A stretch of DNA of 19,436 nt from Acidobacteria bacterium UBA7540 (GTDB lineage Bacteria > Acidobacteriota > Terriglobia > UBA7540): positions 1 to 19,436 of the forward strand of contig DLMI01000070.1 in NCBI GenBank assembly GCA_002478145.1, in the 5' to 3' direction. A program made the position numbers and the translations under genes. Shown piece by piece: positions 1 through 6,654 of this stretch (positions are counted from its first letter, which is position 1; every line of letters starts with the position of its first letter). The notes beneath the pieces are model-generated. The model was not told the DNA's origin. It did no database searches and saw nothing but the letters and a program-made list of their open reading frames with translations.

Positions 1-276
1 CACCTTGCCCCGGAATCCGCAGGTTCTCAACTTTCTTTGAGAATGCGTTGGTTAGTCGTGTGAAGCGACGCATTCCCATTCTCATCGTAAGGTTCTGACG
101 TTCGACATAGCTGGTCGATACGTGCTTCATGTCAGGCTTGCCTTCGATAACCCTTGCCACAGCACTGACGCAAACGGCTGGACTGTAGCGGGTTTCCTCT
201 TGTGTGGATTCGTAGAGCGGGTAGCGCGGACCGCCGGTTTTGTGGTCCGCGTCTTTTCGGCCCCCTGATGGAGCGA
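1..276. other. Non-coding left edge with inverted repeats
   Basis: No convincing gene is seen. Reading frames here are rich in Arg/Pro and resemble no family I know. Two perfect short inverted repeats are nested near the left end: ttctca/tgagaa at 24-29 and 38-43, and gaatgcgt/acgcattc at 41-48 and 68-75. A third pair, cgcggacc/ggtccgcg, lies at 225-232 and 244-251, just downstream of the stop of a transposase remnant. The last one may be a diverged REP-like hairpin. The others are unexplained. Confidence 0.5.
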
Positions 277-440
277 TCAAATTCGTGCGCGCGCGTCGGA
301 GGGCATTCCCACGCGGTCGACGATCGAACCGCAGCGTTCGCTTTGTTCGTTGGCGCTCGTGCCGGCGTATTCGTTGTTGCTTGACCATCGCCAATCTTCC
401 GGGCGCCTGACCAGACCGGCCCGCACCGGGTCAAGCAAGT
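277..440 (-). pseudogene. RAYT/IS200-like Y1 transposase, C-terminal remnant
   Basis: Minus-strand translation into a TGA at 277-279 gives a C-terminal segment containing [19 protein letters not shown] and then NNEYAG. This matches the NPVRAGLV...DW.WSS signature near the end of the Y1 (HUH) domain of REP-associated tyrosine transposases. The HUH histidines and the rest of the N-terminal half are absent: upstream in this frame the residues become glycine-rich and unrelated. The readable part is only about 50 residues, whereas intact RAYTs are roughly 150-250. It is a decayed transposase end and is not expected to be functional. Palindromes nearby (225-251, 535-560) support a REP/RAYT origin. 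The upstream limit is approximate. Confidence 0.75.
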
Positions 441-534
441 GGCACGGACCACCACCCGTAGCCCAAACCGCGTTTGATCGTACCTCGGATGGTACGGCCG
501 CGTGCCAGATGCCAGCGCGAAATGCCGGTTTGCC

Positions 535-560
535 GTAGGCCGAGCGCCGCTCGGCCCTAC
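535..560. repeat. REP-like palindrome, copy 1
   Basis: ggccgagcg-c-cgctcggcc is a perfect 9-bp-arm hairpin with a one-base centre, flanked by gta and ctac. The same architecture recurs at 604-628, 905-927, 941-953 and 980-1003. Such palindromes next to RAYT remnants are what REP elements look like. Confidence 0.75.
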
Positions 561-603
561 GCGCGTGGGTGGCGGAACGTCCATGGCCGACGACGTTGCA
601 CCC

Positions 604-628
604 GGGGCCGAACCCAGTTCGGCCCTAC
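604..628. repeat. REP-like palindrome, copy 2
   Basis: gggccgaa/ttcggccc are perfect 8-bp arms (605-612, 618-625) with loop cccag, followed by the same ctac edge as copy 1. The second transposase remnant ends inside it: the remnant's stop codon is formed by the cta at 625-627. Confidence 0.7.
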
Positions 629-888
629 GAAAGGTCGTCGGGGCTCCACGGCCATTCATCTTCGGCGTCGGGACCCGCTTCGGGATTCTCGCGATCTAAT
701 TTCCAACGAGCCGGGTTGGTGAGAATGTAATTGCGAATTCTAAACAGCTCATCCTCGTCGCGAATGACGTGTTCGAAATAATCCTCTTGCCAGACGACGG
801 CGTGCGGTTCGTTCCACAGCTTTCGAATCCGGCTGGTAACTGCGGATTTGAATCCTGACGCCCACGCTGCCAGTGAATGCGGGCGCAT
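625..888 (-). pseudogene. Second RAYT/IS200-like transposase remnant
   Basis: An open frame on the minus strand encodes about 87 residues with GFKSAVTSRI, WQEDYFEHVIRDEDE and IRNYILTNPARW in order. These fit the C-terminal half of another subgroup of REP-associated Y1 transposases (consensus like VWQRNYYEHIIRNEDEL...YI.NNPARW). The N-terminal HUH part is missing: just upstream the frame runs through REP palindromes (905-1003) and loses similarity. Its sequence differs from the remnant at 277-440 over the equivalent region, so the two derive from different transposase genes rather than from one frameshifted gene. The open frame continues upstream to 1128 but only the part below 888 looks like protein. 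It is not expected to be active. Confidence 0.7.
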
Positions 889-904
889 GGCGGGGATGTG
901 ATTT

Positions 905-927
905 GTAGGGCCGAACGGCGTTCGGCC
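905..927. repeat. REP-like palindrome, copy 3
   Basis: gtag followed by ggccgaacg-g-cgttcggcc, perfect 9-bp arms with one-base centre. It sits where the coding similarity of the transposase remnant at 625-888 ends. Confidence 0.75.
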
Positions 928-934
928 TTGTTCG

Positions 935-953
935 TTAGGGCGAATGGCATTCG
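935..953. repeat. REP-like palindrome, degenerate copy 4
   Basis: gttaggg followed by cgaatg-g-cattcg (941-953), a shorter perfect hairpin with the same gNNaggg entry and one-base centre as copy 3, from which it is separated by 7 bases. It is best read as a diverged copy arranged in tandem with copy 3. Confidence 0.55.
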
Positions 954-979
954 AGTTTTGCTGGACCCGATTCGTCCGA

Positions 980-1003
980 GGCCGAGCGCCGCTCGGCCCT
1001 AGA
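980..1003. repeat. REP-like palindrome, copy 5
   Basis: ggccgagcg-c-cgctcggcc (980-998) followed by cta. The core is identical to copy 1 at 535-560. Confidence 0.75.
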
Positions 1004-1212
1004 TTATACTGCCGGCGGCCAAATTCGGGCGGGTGGCGGAGAAGTGCCTTTTTTGGCGTGTCTGCGATCCCCCCAAGCAGCTTGCCCAGACTATCGCCCT
1101 CCAGAGACTCTGCGACTTTTCGTTTCAATCGCCCTTGTCACCGCAAGCCGCAGAGAACCCTCATCTAACTCCTTCAGCCTGGAACCCGACACCTGACACC
1201 TGTACTTTGGTC

Positions 1213-1241
1213 TTGACACGAGGCCGGAATTGTTATAGCCT
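1213..1241 (+). promoter_or_regulatory. Possible sigma70 promoter
   Basis: TTGACA at 1213-1218 is a perfect -35 box; TAGCCT at 1236-1241 is a poor -10 at 17 bp, and TATAGC at 1234-1239 would have a 15-bp spacer. It would start transcription about 380 bp ahead of the phosphatase gene, through the AACGAAC-rich leader. The weak -10 makes it uncertain. Confidence 0.3.
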
Positions 1242-1402
1242 ACTGTAGTATGTCAAATGCGAAACAGGCCGGGGAGCGGGAAAAGGGTTCCGAGAGGGGC
1301 GGGCGGCGGGGAGAATGCGCAGTAAACAGAAAAAAGATACTAAATAGAGGGAACGAACCGAAGAGGTTGTTTAAAATCAACGACTTAGCTTTTCAAGGAT
1401 GC

Positions 1403-1439
1403 CAAAACGAACTGGTTTAAGCTCAAAACGAACTGGTTT
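1403..1439. repeat. 16-bp direct repeat with AACGAAC core
   Basis: caaaacgaactggttt occurs at 1403-1418 and again at 1424-1439, a 21-bp period, about two helical turns. A related aacgaaccg lies at 1352-1360. The two-turn phasing would suit a protein binding the same face of the helix, but nothing identifies one. Confidence 0.7.
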
Positions 1440-1569
1440 TTCAATGCCAAAAAACCCAATCAAAGCGAAAAACAGGTGCAAATAAGTACGATTCGGAGAC
1501 TGGAAACTGGAAAATAGAAGCTGGCAACACACATTTAGGACACTACCCTCGCCTTCGACCAAGAACAAA

Positions 1570-1598
1570 TTGCATCCTGCCGGAAGGCTGGATATACT
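1570..1598 (+). promoter_or_regulatory. Probable promoter of the PP2C phosphatase gene
   Basis: TTGCAT (1570-1575), a 17-bp spacer, and TATACT (1593-1598), a near-consensus -10. Transcription would start near 1605, giving a leader of about 35 bases before the GTG at 1640 with its AGGGA ribosome site at 1628-1632. Confidence 0.5.
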
Positions 1599-1639
1599 CA
1601 GGGCGATCCAAATCAAAGCAGCGAATCAGGGAAATCACC

Positions 1640-3415
1640 GTGATCAAAGCAGACCCCCAAACCAAGAAGAGCTCCAAAACTGCGCCAAGCGTTATTGACC
1701 TGAGGCGGGAGATCGCAGACCTTGGCCGGGAGTTTGGCGCGCCCCTGGAACCACAGGCCGTCATGGATGCGATAGTGGACCGGTTGGTCAAACGGTACGG
1801 AGTAGGGAGTGCCAGCCTCTGGCAGCTAGGAGAAGCTGGGTCCAACCTCCAGTTGGGCGCCTCCGCGGGCCTGCCGAAACTGCCGCCCAGCTTTAACGAA
1901 GCATCGAAGAACTCCCTGCTCGGGAAGGCCGTGCGGGAGCAACTTCCGCAGATGCTCGAGGCAGAAGCGGCCCAAGGCGACGAACTCTCAGTGTGGGCGA
2001 AGGAAAATCAGCTCGGCTTTGTGGCCGCCTACCCACTCGTCGAGGATTCGAAGGTCAAGGGCGTGCTGCTGGTGGCATGTGCGAAGACTCCCCCCGGCAC
2101 AAGGCTCGTCGTCTTTCAGTTGCACGCTTGGTTTGCCTCTGTAGCTTTGCGCGACGCGGAGTTGCGTTCCTCGGAGCAGCAGACGCTCTCCAAACTCCAG
2201 TTCCTCATGGAGGCAACGAAGGCCCTCGCGTCAACACTGGACCTCGGCGAGTTGCTGGGCCGCATCCTGGAAGTGGCAAAGACTCAGGCAGACGCAGAGC
2301 GCGGCACGCTTTTCTTGGTGGATGAAAAGACCCAAGAGATCTGGTCGCTGATCGCCCACGGACTGGAGAAGCGGGAAATCCGTTTGCCGCTCGGTAGGGG
2401 CATTGCGGGCCACGTGGCCCAAAGCGGCGAAATCCTCAACATCCCCGATGCTTATGCCGACCCGAGATTCAACCGCGACGTGGATGCGCAGACAGGCTAC
2501 CGCACCCGAAACATTCTCTGCCTTCCCATCCGCAACAAGAGCGGAAAGATCATCGCCGCCCTCCAACTCCTTAATAAAAGGCGTGGAGGCTTCACCTCTG
2601 AGGACGTGGACTTTCTGCTGACGCTTTCGGACCACATGGCGCTGGCGCTGGAGAACGCGCAACTCCATCGCGCTCTGCTCGAGAAGGAGCGGCTGGAACG
2701 CGAAATGGCGCTGGCTCGCGACATCCAGCGCAGCCTCCTTCCCGAAGGGGCGCCTCTGGTGCCGGGCTTTGACATCGCCGTGACCAACGAGCCCTGCTAC
2801 GAAGTGGGAGGTGACTATTACGACTTCCTAACTCTTGGCTCCGATTCCCTCCTTGTGGTCGTGGCTGATGTGGAGGGCAAAGGAATCAGCTCGGCCATGA
2901 TCATGTCCAACCTCCAGGCGACTCTCCGCGCGCTGGTGCTGAATCTCCACTCGCTTAGCGGCTTGGCGGAGTCCCTGAATCACATGATCCTGGCGGGAAC
3001 CCGCGGCGGCAAATACCTCACCATGTTTCTGGGGCTGATTGACATCCAACGGCAAGCCATCGACTATATCAACTGCGGACACGTTCCACCGGTCATTGTC
3101 AGGACTGAGGGGGAGGCTGTGAACCTTACGGAAGGCGGCATGGTCGTCGGCCTTTTTGACAACGTTCGGTACAAGCACGGGCAAGTCAAGTTCCAGACGG
3201 GGGATGTGCTGGTCCTCTGTACTGATGGCATCACGGAGTCGATGGATGAACAGCAGGAGGAGTACGGGACTGGGCGCCTTGTCAATTGTGTTCGAGGCGC
3301 GATTACCCAGAGCGCGGCAGAGATCGTAACCACCGTAAACGCCGACGTAGCCAAGTTCTCCGCCAGGGGGACTCACCTCGACGACAAAGTAATGATCGCT
3401 GTAAAAGTGACGTAG
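1640..3415 (+). CDS. GAF-GAF-PP2C (SpoIIE/RsbU-type) serine phosphatase
   Basis: A 591-residue cytoplasmic signalling protein. Roughly residues 25-175 and 200-345 are two GAF sensor domains; the second is clearer, with GRGIAGHVAQSGEILNIPDAY and the LCLPI and LQLLNKR strands. A short helical linker (about 345-375, EKERLEREMALARDIQRSLLP) leads to a PP2C/SpoIIE domain. Metal-binding and core motifs are present: GGDYYDF (D392, D395), ADVEGKG (D410), NCGHVPP, CTDGITE (D529) and HLDDKV (D582). Proteins of this build dephosphorylate anti-anti-sigma (STAS) partners in partner-switching control of sigma factors, with the GAF domains sensing a ligand or partner. No STAS or anti-sigma gene lies nearby, so the target is unknown. 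The start is GTG with AGGGA 7 bases upstream. It appears monocistronic. Confidence 0.93.
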   Translation: MIKADPQTKKSSKTAPSVIDLRREIADLGREFGAPLEPQAVMDAIVDRLVKRYGVGSASLWQLGEAGSNLQLGASAGLPKLPPSFNEASKNSLLGKAVREQLPQMLEAEAAQGDELSVWAKENQLGFVAAYPLVEDSKVKGVLLVACAKTPPGTRLVVFQLHAWFASVALRDAELRSSEQQTLSKLQFLMEATKALASTLDLGELLGRILEVAKTQADAERGTLFLVDEKTQEIWSLIAHGLEKREIRLPLGRGIAGHVAQSGEILNIPDAYADPRFNRDVDAQTGYRTRNILCLPIRNKSGKIIAALQLLNKRRGGFTSEDVDFLLTLSDHMALALENAQLHRALLEKERLEREMALARDIQRSLLPEGAPLVPGFDIAVTNEPCYEVGGDYYDFLTLGSDSLLVVVADVEGKGISSAMIMSNLQATLRALVLNLHSLSGLAESLNHMILAGTRGGKYLTMFLGLIDIQRQAIDYINCGHVPPVIVRTEGEAVNLTEGGMVVGLFDNVRYKHGQVKFQTGDVLVLCTDGITESMDEQQEEYGTGRLVNCVRGAITQSAAEIVTTVNADVAKFSARGTHLDDKVMIAVKVT

Positions 3416-3454
3416 GTGTCAGGTTCCAGGTGCCAGGAGAAGTAATTAGTAATG

Positions 3455-3532
3455 GTGAATGGTGAATAGTAAATGGTGAATAGTAAATGGCGGGCGTGAG
3501 TCGCGGTTTACAATTTACTATTCACCATTCAC
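3455..3532. repeat. 20-bp perfect inverted repeat with 14-bp tandem repeat
   Basis: gtgaatggtgaatagtaaat at 3455-3474 has its exact reverse complement at 3513-3532, loop 38 bases. The left arm overlaps a tandem of tgaatagtaaatgg (3463-3476 and 3477-3490), preceded by a partial unit tgaatgg. The stop codon of the minus-strand ORF at 3522-3803 lies inside the right arm. It could act as a bidirectional hairpin between convergent genes, but it has no T tract. Just upstream is the word ggtgtcaggttccagg (3416-3431). Confidence 0.8.
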
Positions 3533-3803
3533 TATATAATTTCTTACCGATCTCAGTCAGAGCTAAGTTAACCTGCTTGCCGGCGCCAAACTTTCGCGTG
3601 AGCCAATCTTCAAGGTCCACTCTCAGAGCCTGCAGGTCCACGCCGAAGCCCACCTCGATCAAGCCATCCGCTACGGGAAGACTCTCATCGAAAGCCGAGC
3701 GTCCGGTGAAACTCCGCATAAAAAAACTATCCAGCCAGGCAATGGGGCAAGCCCGCGGCCCCTGTGGACTCAATAATTGCACTTGGATTCTGCGTGCGAA
3801 CAC
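3522..3803 (-). CDS. Small unrecognised protein downstream of the PHP phosphatase
   Basis: A frame of 93 residues reads like real protein in its last 70 residues (for example FDESLPVADGLIEVGFGVDL and WLTRKFGAGKQVNLALTEIG), with a mixed hydrophobic/charged pattern. I do not recognise a family. The GTG at 3803 is the only usual start and has no good ribosome site. The frame is open a little further upstream, to the stop codon of the phosphatase gene 62 bp away, and a purine-rich AGGAAGG lies about 30 bases before the GTG. The stop codon falls within the inverted repeat at 3513-3532, so its C-terminus may have been replaced by that repeat. It could be a gene co-transcribed with the phosphatase or a truncated remnant. 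Confidence 0.4.
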   Translation of the reverse strand: MFARRIQVQLLSPQGPRACPIAWLDSFFMRSFTGRSAFDESLPVADGLIEVGFGVDLQALRVDLEDWLTRKFGAGKQVNLALTEIGKKLYSEW

Positions 3804-3865
3804 GAAAAGTTGTCCGTTGTTACCTGGAGCCTGCCTTCCTGCTCCTATCTCCCCAATACCATCCG

Positions 3866-4648
3866 CTACCTACCGGTCAAGAAAGAAAACCAGCCGCGCT
3901 TCGGTCCTTGTTTGCTTGACGCGATGGGTGGGGGGTGGGGGGGCAATGGCATGCCTCTGATTACGGCCTCCGGGTTCTTCTTCAGTAGCCTCTGCGCCGT
4001 TTCGTCCCCCCTTGAGTCAGCCACTTTGCGGTAGCATTCCGAAAGCATAGGCGGGCGATATTTGACGTCGTGGGCGTCTGAGGCGAAGAAATGGACGAGA
4101 TTCCTCTCCAGCCAACCTTCGGCCAAGCGAAGGGCCGGCCGGCCGAATCGGCCGGTATAAGACTGGGCTGTGACCTGAACCAAACATCCATGCGTTACCC
4201 AGTGATATAGCAACCCGGACTTGCGCGCAAAAACTGGATTGCGCTCCGGATGCGTGATGATGGGGGTCAGCCCAGCCACCTGGATCTCATAAAAGACGCG
4301 GTCGAGTTGCTCAGGAATGAACTGGTCAGGAAATTCGACCAGCAGGTACGAGCTGTCGTTGATAGTGAAATCCAACGGAGTCTCGACAATCTTCTGAATG
4401 TTGTCGTAGGAGAGGTGAAAATCACATCCCAAAAGGAGCTTGGGCGCTTCTCCCACTGCCGACTGAAGTTCTGCAATCTTCTGGCGATTGACGTCCGGAT
4501 TGAAAGGGTAAGTGTAATTACAATGCGGTGTGGCAACAAGATGCGTAGTGCCGTCCTTGGCCGCTATCTGGCACATGGCAATAGCGTCCTCAAAGGTCCT
4601 AGCGCCGTCATCGACTTCCCACAAAGGGTGACTATGAATATCAATCAT
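3866..4648 (-). CDS. CpsB/CapC/YwqE-type PHP tyrosine-protein phosphatase
   Basis: 260 residues, the usual length for this metal-dependent family, which removes phosphate from tyrosines of bacterial BY-kinases controlling capsule and exopolysaccharide assembly. The PHP-fold metal ligands are visible in order: DIHSH (H5, H7), DDG (13-15), ATPH (H42), GCDFH (H78), THPERN (H133) and ASDAHD (D191, H193). The C-terminus carries a proline-rich tail (PLPPHPPP) encoded by a long run of C on the minus strand. No BY-kinase, Wzc or glycosyltransferase gene is near it, so it is separated from the locus it would normally serve. The ATG has no clear Shine-Dalgarno. Confidence 0.9.
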   Translation of the reverse strand: MIDIHSHPLWEVDDGARTFEDAIAMCQIAAKDGTTHLVATPHCNYTYPFNPDVNRQKIAELQSAVGEAPKLLLGCDFHLSYDNIQKIVETPLDFTINDSSYLLVEFPDQFIPEQLDRVFYEIQVAGLTPIITHPERNPVFARKSGLLYHWVTHGCLVQVTAQSYTGRFGRPALRLAEGWLERNLVHFFASDAHDVKYRPPMLSECYRKVADSRGDETAQRLLKKNPEAVIRGMPLPPHPPPIASSKQGPKRGWFSFLTGR

Positions 4649-5687
4649 CGGAGTGTTTTAAAGCTCGCGAGACCGCTCAAATCGGGAACCCCTGCAACAG
4701 GTAGTCGAACCAATCCTCCAGATTTGATTCAATGCCCGACCCGAACCATGCGGTCGCGAGAATGTAAAGTTTAGCATGGGTTGTTGCCAGCGCGGAAATT
4801 CTCCGGGCGAGTTGTGCGAGAATCAATACCTTTGTCAATGGTCTCCGGCGGGATGAACACCTCAGCGCCCGCACCCCTGCTACGCGTGGCATGGATATCT
4901 CGCCTATGGTCCTCGAGGCTCGAAACCCACCCCAACGGGTCGGGGGCAGTGTGAGCACCCTTGCCACCACCGCCATTGTTTCGCGGTACAGCCTTCACGA
5001 GCGAGACCTGCGGCGCCCGCGGCAAGCCGGCGTAGGCGCCTAGCGAGCCCCGGCAGGTGGGGGCAGGATGCCAATGCTTCAATGGCAATGATTTCAGCGC
5101 CCAAGTGGCAGCGCTTACACTGCACGTTTTGAATAGTTCGTTCCAGGTATTTGCGAACAGAGACTGCGTGGCCAGGGCTTGCAGAAATATGAATTTCGAA
5201 TCCGTAATATAGAAAATTGTAGTGAACCGCGCCTGTGTTTGGCCGCGTCTTCTCCCTCACTCTCTGCGACTCACTGAAATTAAACCAGTTAGCGTGAGGG
5301 TTAAAGGCTCTAAGTTCCGAACCATATTGGAATGCCGCGTGCTTGAGTAGAGAAATGGACTCACACCGGACGATCAAAGATTGCCGATGCGAGTCCGGAA
5401 AATAGACCCAAGACCCGACGCTTGGAGGGGGGAGGGGACTTCCCCCTCATTTTCTTTTTCACCCGCCGCTTGGCCAATGGCTGCTCCCTGCGAAACACTT
5501 TCCTAAGTCTTTGTACTTCTGACCGCGCGAAAAGGACACGCAAAGAGGAACCCGGACATGGCCTCCGACCCAATTGCCTACCCTAAGGGTCGTGGAAGAG
5601 AGTGCGCGGAGCAAGGGTTTCGGGCCCCGGCGCTTCCTGCAATGGGTCGCCTGGTTCCGCTCAGTTGCGTTCCGCCCTGCGAGCCGC
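4649..5687. other. 1-kb region without a convincing gene
   Basis: Both strands were read. On the minus strand, segments at 4677-4850 (ending ESNLEDWFDYLLQGFPI) and 5000-5377 (MIVRCESISLLKHAAF onwards, with a CKRC motif) have protein-like composition but no family, no ribosome site and no consistent frame between them. They may be decayed genes. The part 4880-5060 is strongly GC-rich with many short palindromes. Nothing else is recognisable except a possible hairpin at 5432-5456. Confidence 0.45.
5432..5456 (+). terminator. Weak terminator-like hairpin
   Basis: gagggg (5432-5437) pairs with cccctc (5443-5448) around a 5-base loop, followed by attttctt. The stem is short and no plus-strand gene ends just before it, so it may be fortuitous. 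Confidence 0.25.
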
Positions 5688-5716
5688 TTGACTTCAAACA
5701 CTTCGCTGGCTAGAGT
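5688..5716 (+). promoter_or_regulatory. Probable sigma70 promoter of the mla operon
   Basis: TTGACT (5688-5693), exactly 17 bp, then TAGAGT (5711-5716). The expected start near 5723 leaves about 36 bases to the ATG of mlaE. It is the best promoter match in the window and is correctly placed for the operon. Confidence 0.55.
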
Positions 5717-5758
5717 GGCTTAAGACCGACGAATAGAGAGAGAATTGTCTAACGGAAT

Positions 5759-6541
5759 ATGATGATCGGTACGTTGATAGTGGGTTTTGTGAAGCGCAAG
5801 GTGCTGGCGGTCCAGGATTTCAGCTTCCTACTGGTTAGTTCCCTGCGGCGCGCCTTCACCCCGCCGCGTTACATCATCGACACATTGCTCCAAATGGACG
5901 TCATCGGCGTTGGCTCCTTGCCGATCGTCTTGTTGACGGGTTTTTTCACCGGGGGCGTGCTGGCCCTGCAAGGTTACCGGACCCTGAGCACCTTCGGTGA
6001 GGTCGGCCTGCTTGGAGAAATGGTTGCGCTGTCTGTCGTCCGAGAGCTAGGCCCTGTCCTGACGGCACTTATGGTCGCGGGGCGCATCAGTTCCGGCATT
6101 GCTTCCGAACTCGGATCGATGCTGGTCAGCGAGCAGATCGACGCCATGCGCGCCTTCGGCACCGATCCCATCCGAAAACTGGTCTTGCCGCGCCTATTTG
6201 CAACCTTGGCGACATTGCCGGTTCTGACCATTCTCGCAGACTTCTTCGGGATGCTGGGAGGGTTTTTCATAAGCTACTCCACGGTCCACCTGAGTAGCAG
6301 GGAGTATTGGAATTCCGTGCAACAGTCACTCACCTATCAGGACGTCACCCAGGGCATGATCAAACCCTTTGTCTTTGCGGTCGTCATCGCCATGGTGGGT
6401 TGTTACTACGGGTTGAACACCACGGGTGGCACGGAAGGCGTGGGGCGTTCGACGACGCAGGCCATGGTTGTGGCCTCGGTCCTGGTTCTTGTGCTTGACT
6501 TTTTTATCACGAAATTCCTGATCGCCATCCGATTCTTTTGA
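5759..6541 (+). CDS. mlaE: MlaE-type ABC transporter permease
   Basis: 260 residues, typical of the family. This is the inner-membrane permease of the Mla/Ttg2 system, which moves phospholipids between the inner and outer membranes together with an MlaF ATPase and an MCE-domain protein. Visible features are an amphipathic N-terminus, several hydrophobic membrane segments (for example LPIVLLTGFFTGGVLALQGY and the last 25 residues), and the family's conserved central loop ELGPVLTALMVAGRISSGIASELGSM followed by EQIDAMRAFGTDPIRKLVLPR, which contacts the ATPase. Two ATGs are adjacent (5759 and 5762); the first is used here. It is the first gene of mlaE-mlaF-mlaD. Confidence 0.95.
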   Translation: MMIGTLIVGFVKRKVLAVQDFSFLLVSSLRRAFTPPRYIIDTLLQMDVIGVGSLPIVLLTGFFTGGVLALQGYRTLSTFGEVGLLGEMVALSVVRELGPVLTALMVAGRISSGIASELGSMLVSEQIDAMRAFGTDPIRKLVLPRLFATLATLPVLTILADFFGMLGGFFISYSTVHLSSREYWNSVQQSLTYQDVTQGMIKPFVFAVVIAMVGCYYGLNTTGGTEGVGRSTTQAMVVASVLVLVLDFFITKFLIAIRFF

Positions 6542-6654
6542 GGGCTCTCCGCGCGATCATGCTAACATCAAGGTTGCAGTCGTTATGCAAACCTGTCGCA
6601 GCTCCCGCCGGTGACTGGACCCCGACCCGAGACTGCCAACGTTGATTCCAAGCT

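Larger units (their letters stand above)
1004..1639. other. Long intergenic leader of the phosphatase gene
   Basis: No recognisable gene. From left to right it holds a minus-strand segment of plausible but unrecognised protein-like composition (1004-1128), a word of the form gacacctgacacctg (1190-1203), a TTGACA box, a very A/G-rich stretch (1250-1375) containing a possible 56-codon plus-strand ORF (1250-1420, basic, no family), three AACGAAC words (1352, 1406, 1427), a ctggaaactggaaaatag-type repeat (1500-1517), and a promoter at 1570-1598. Confidence 0.5.

Noticed and set aside
132..659. 175-codon minus-strand frame at the left end
   Set aside because: The transposase similarity at 277-440 is in a different frame; this frame has no protein-like features.
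2231..2668. Minus-strand frame inside the PP2C gene
   Set aside because: It lies antisense to the second GAF domain and has no independent support.
4250..4774. 174-codon plus-strand frame across the PHP phosphatase gene
   Set aside because: It is antisense to a gene with all PHP metal ligands, and has no family or ribosome site.
5361..5701. Two overlapping minus-strand frames upstream of mlaE
   Set aside because: Arg/Lys-rich, no family, no ribosome site, and overlapping the mla promoter.
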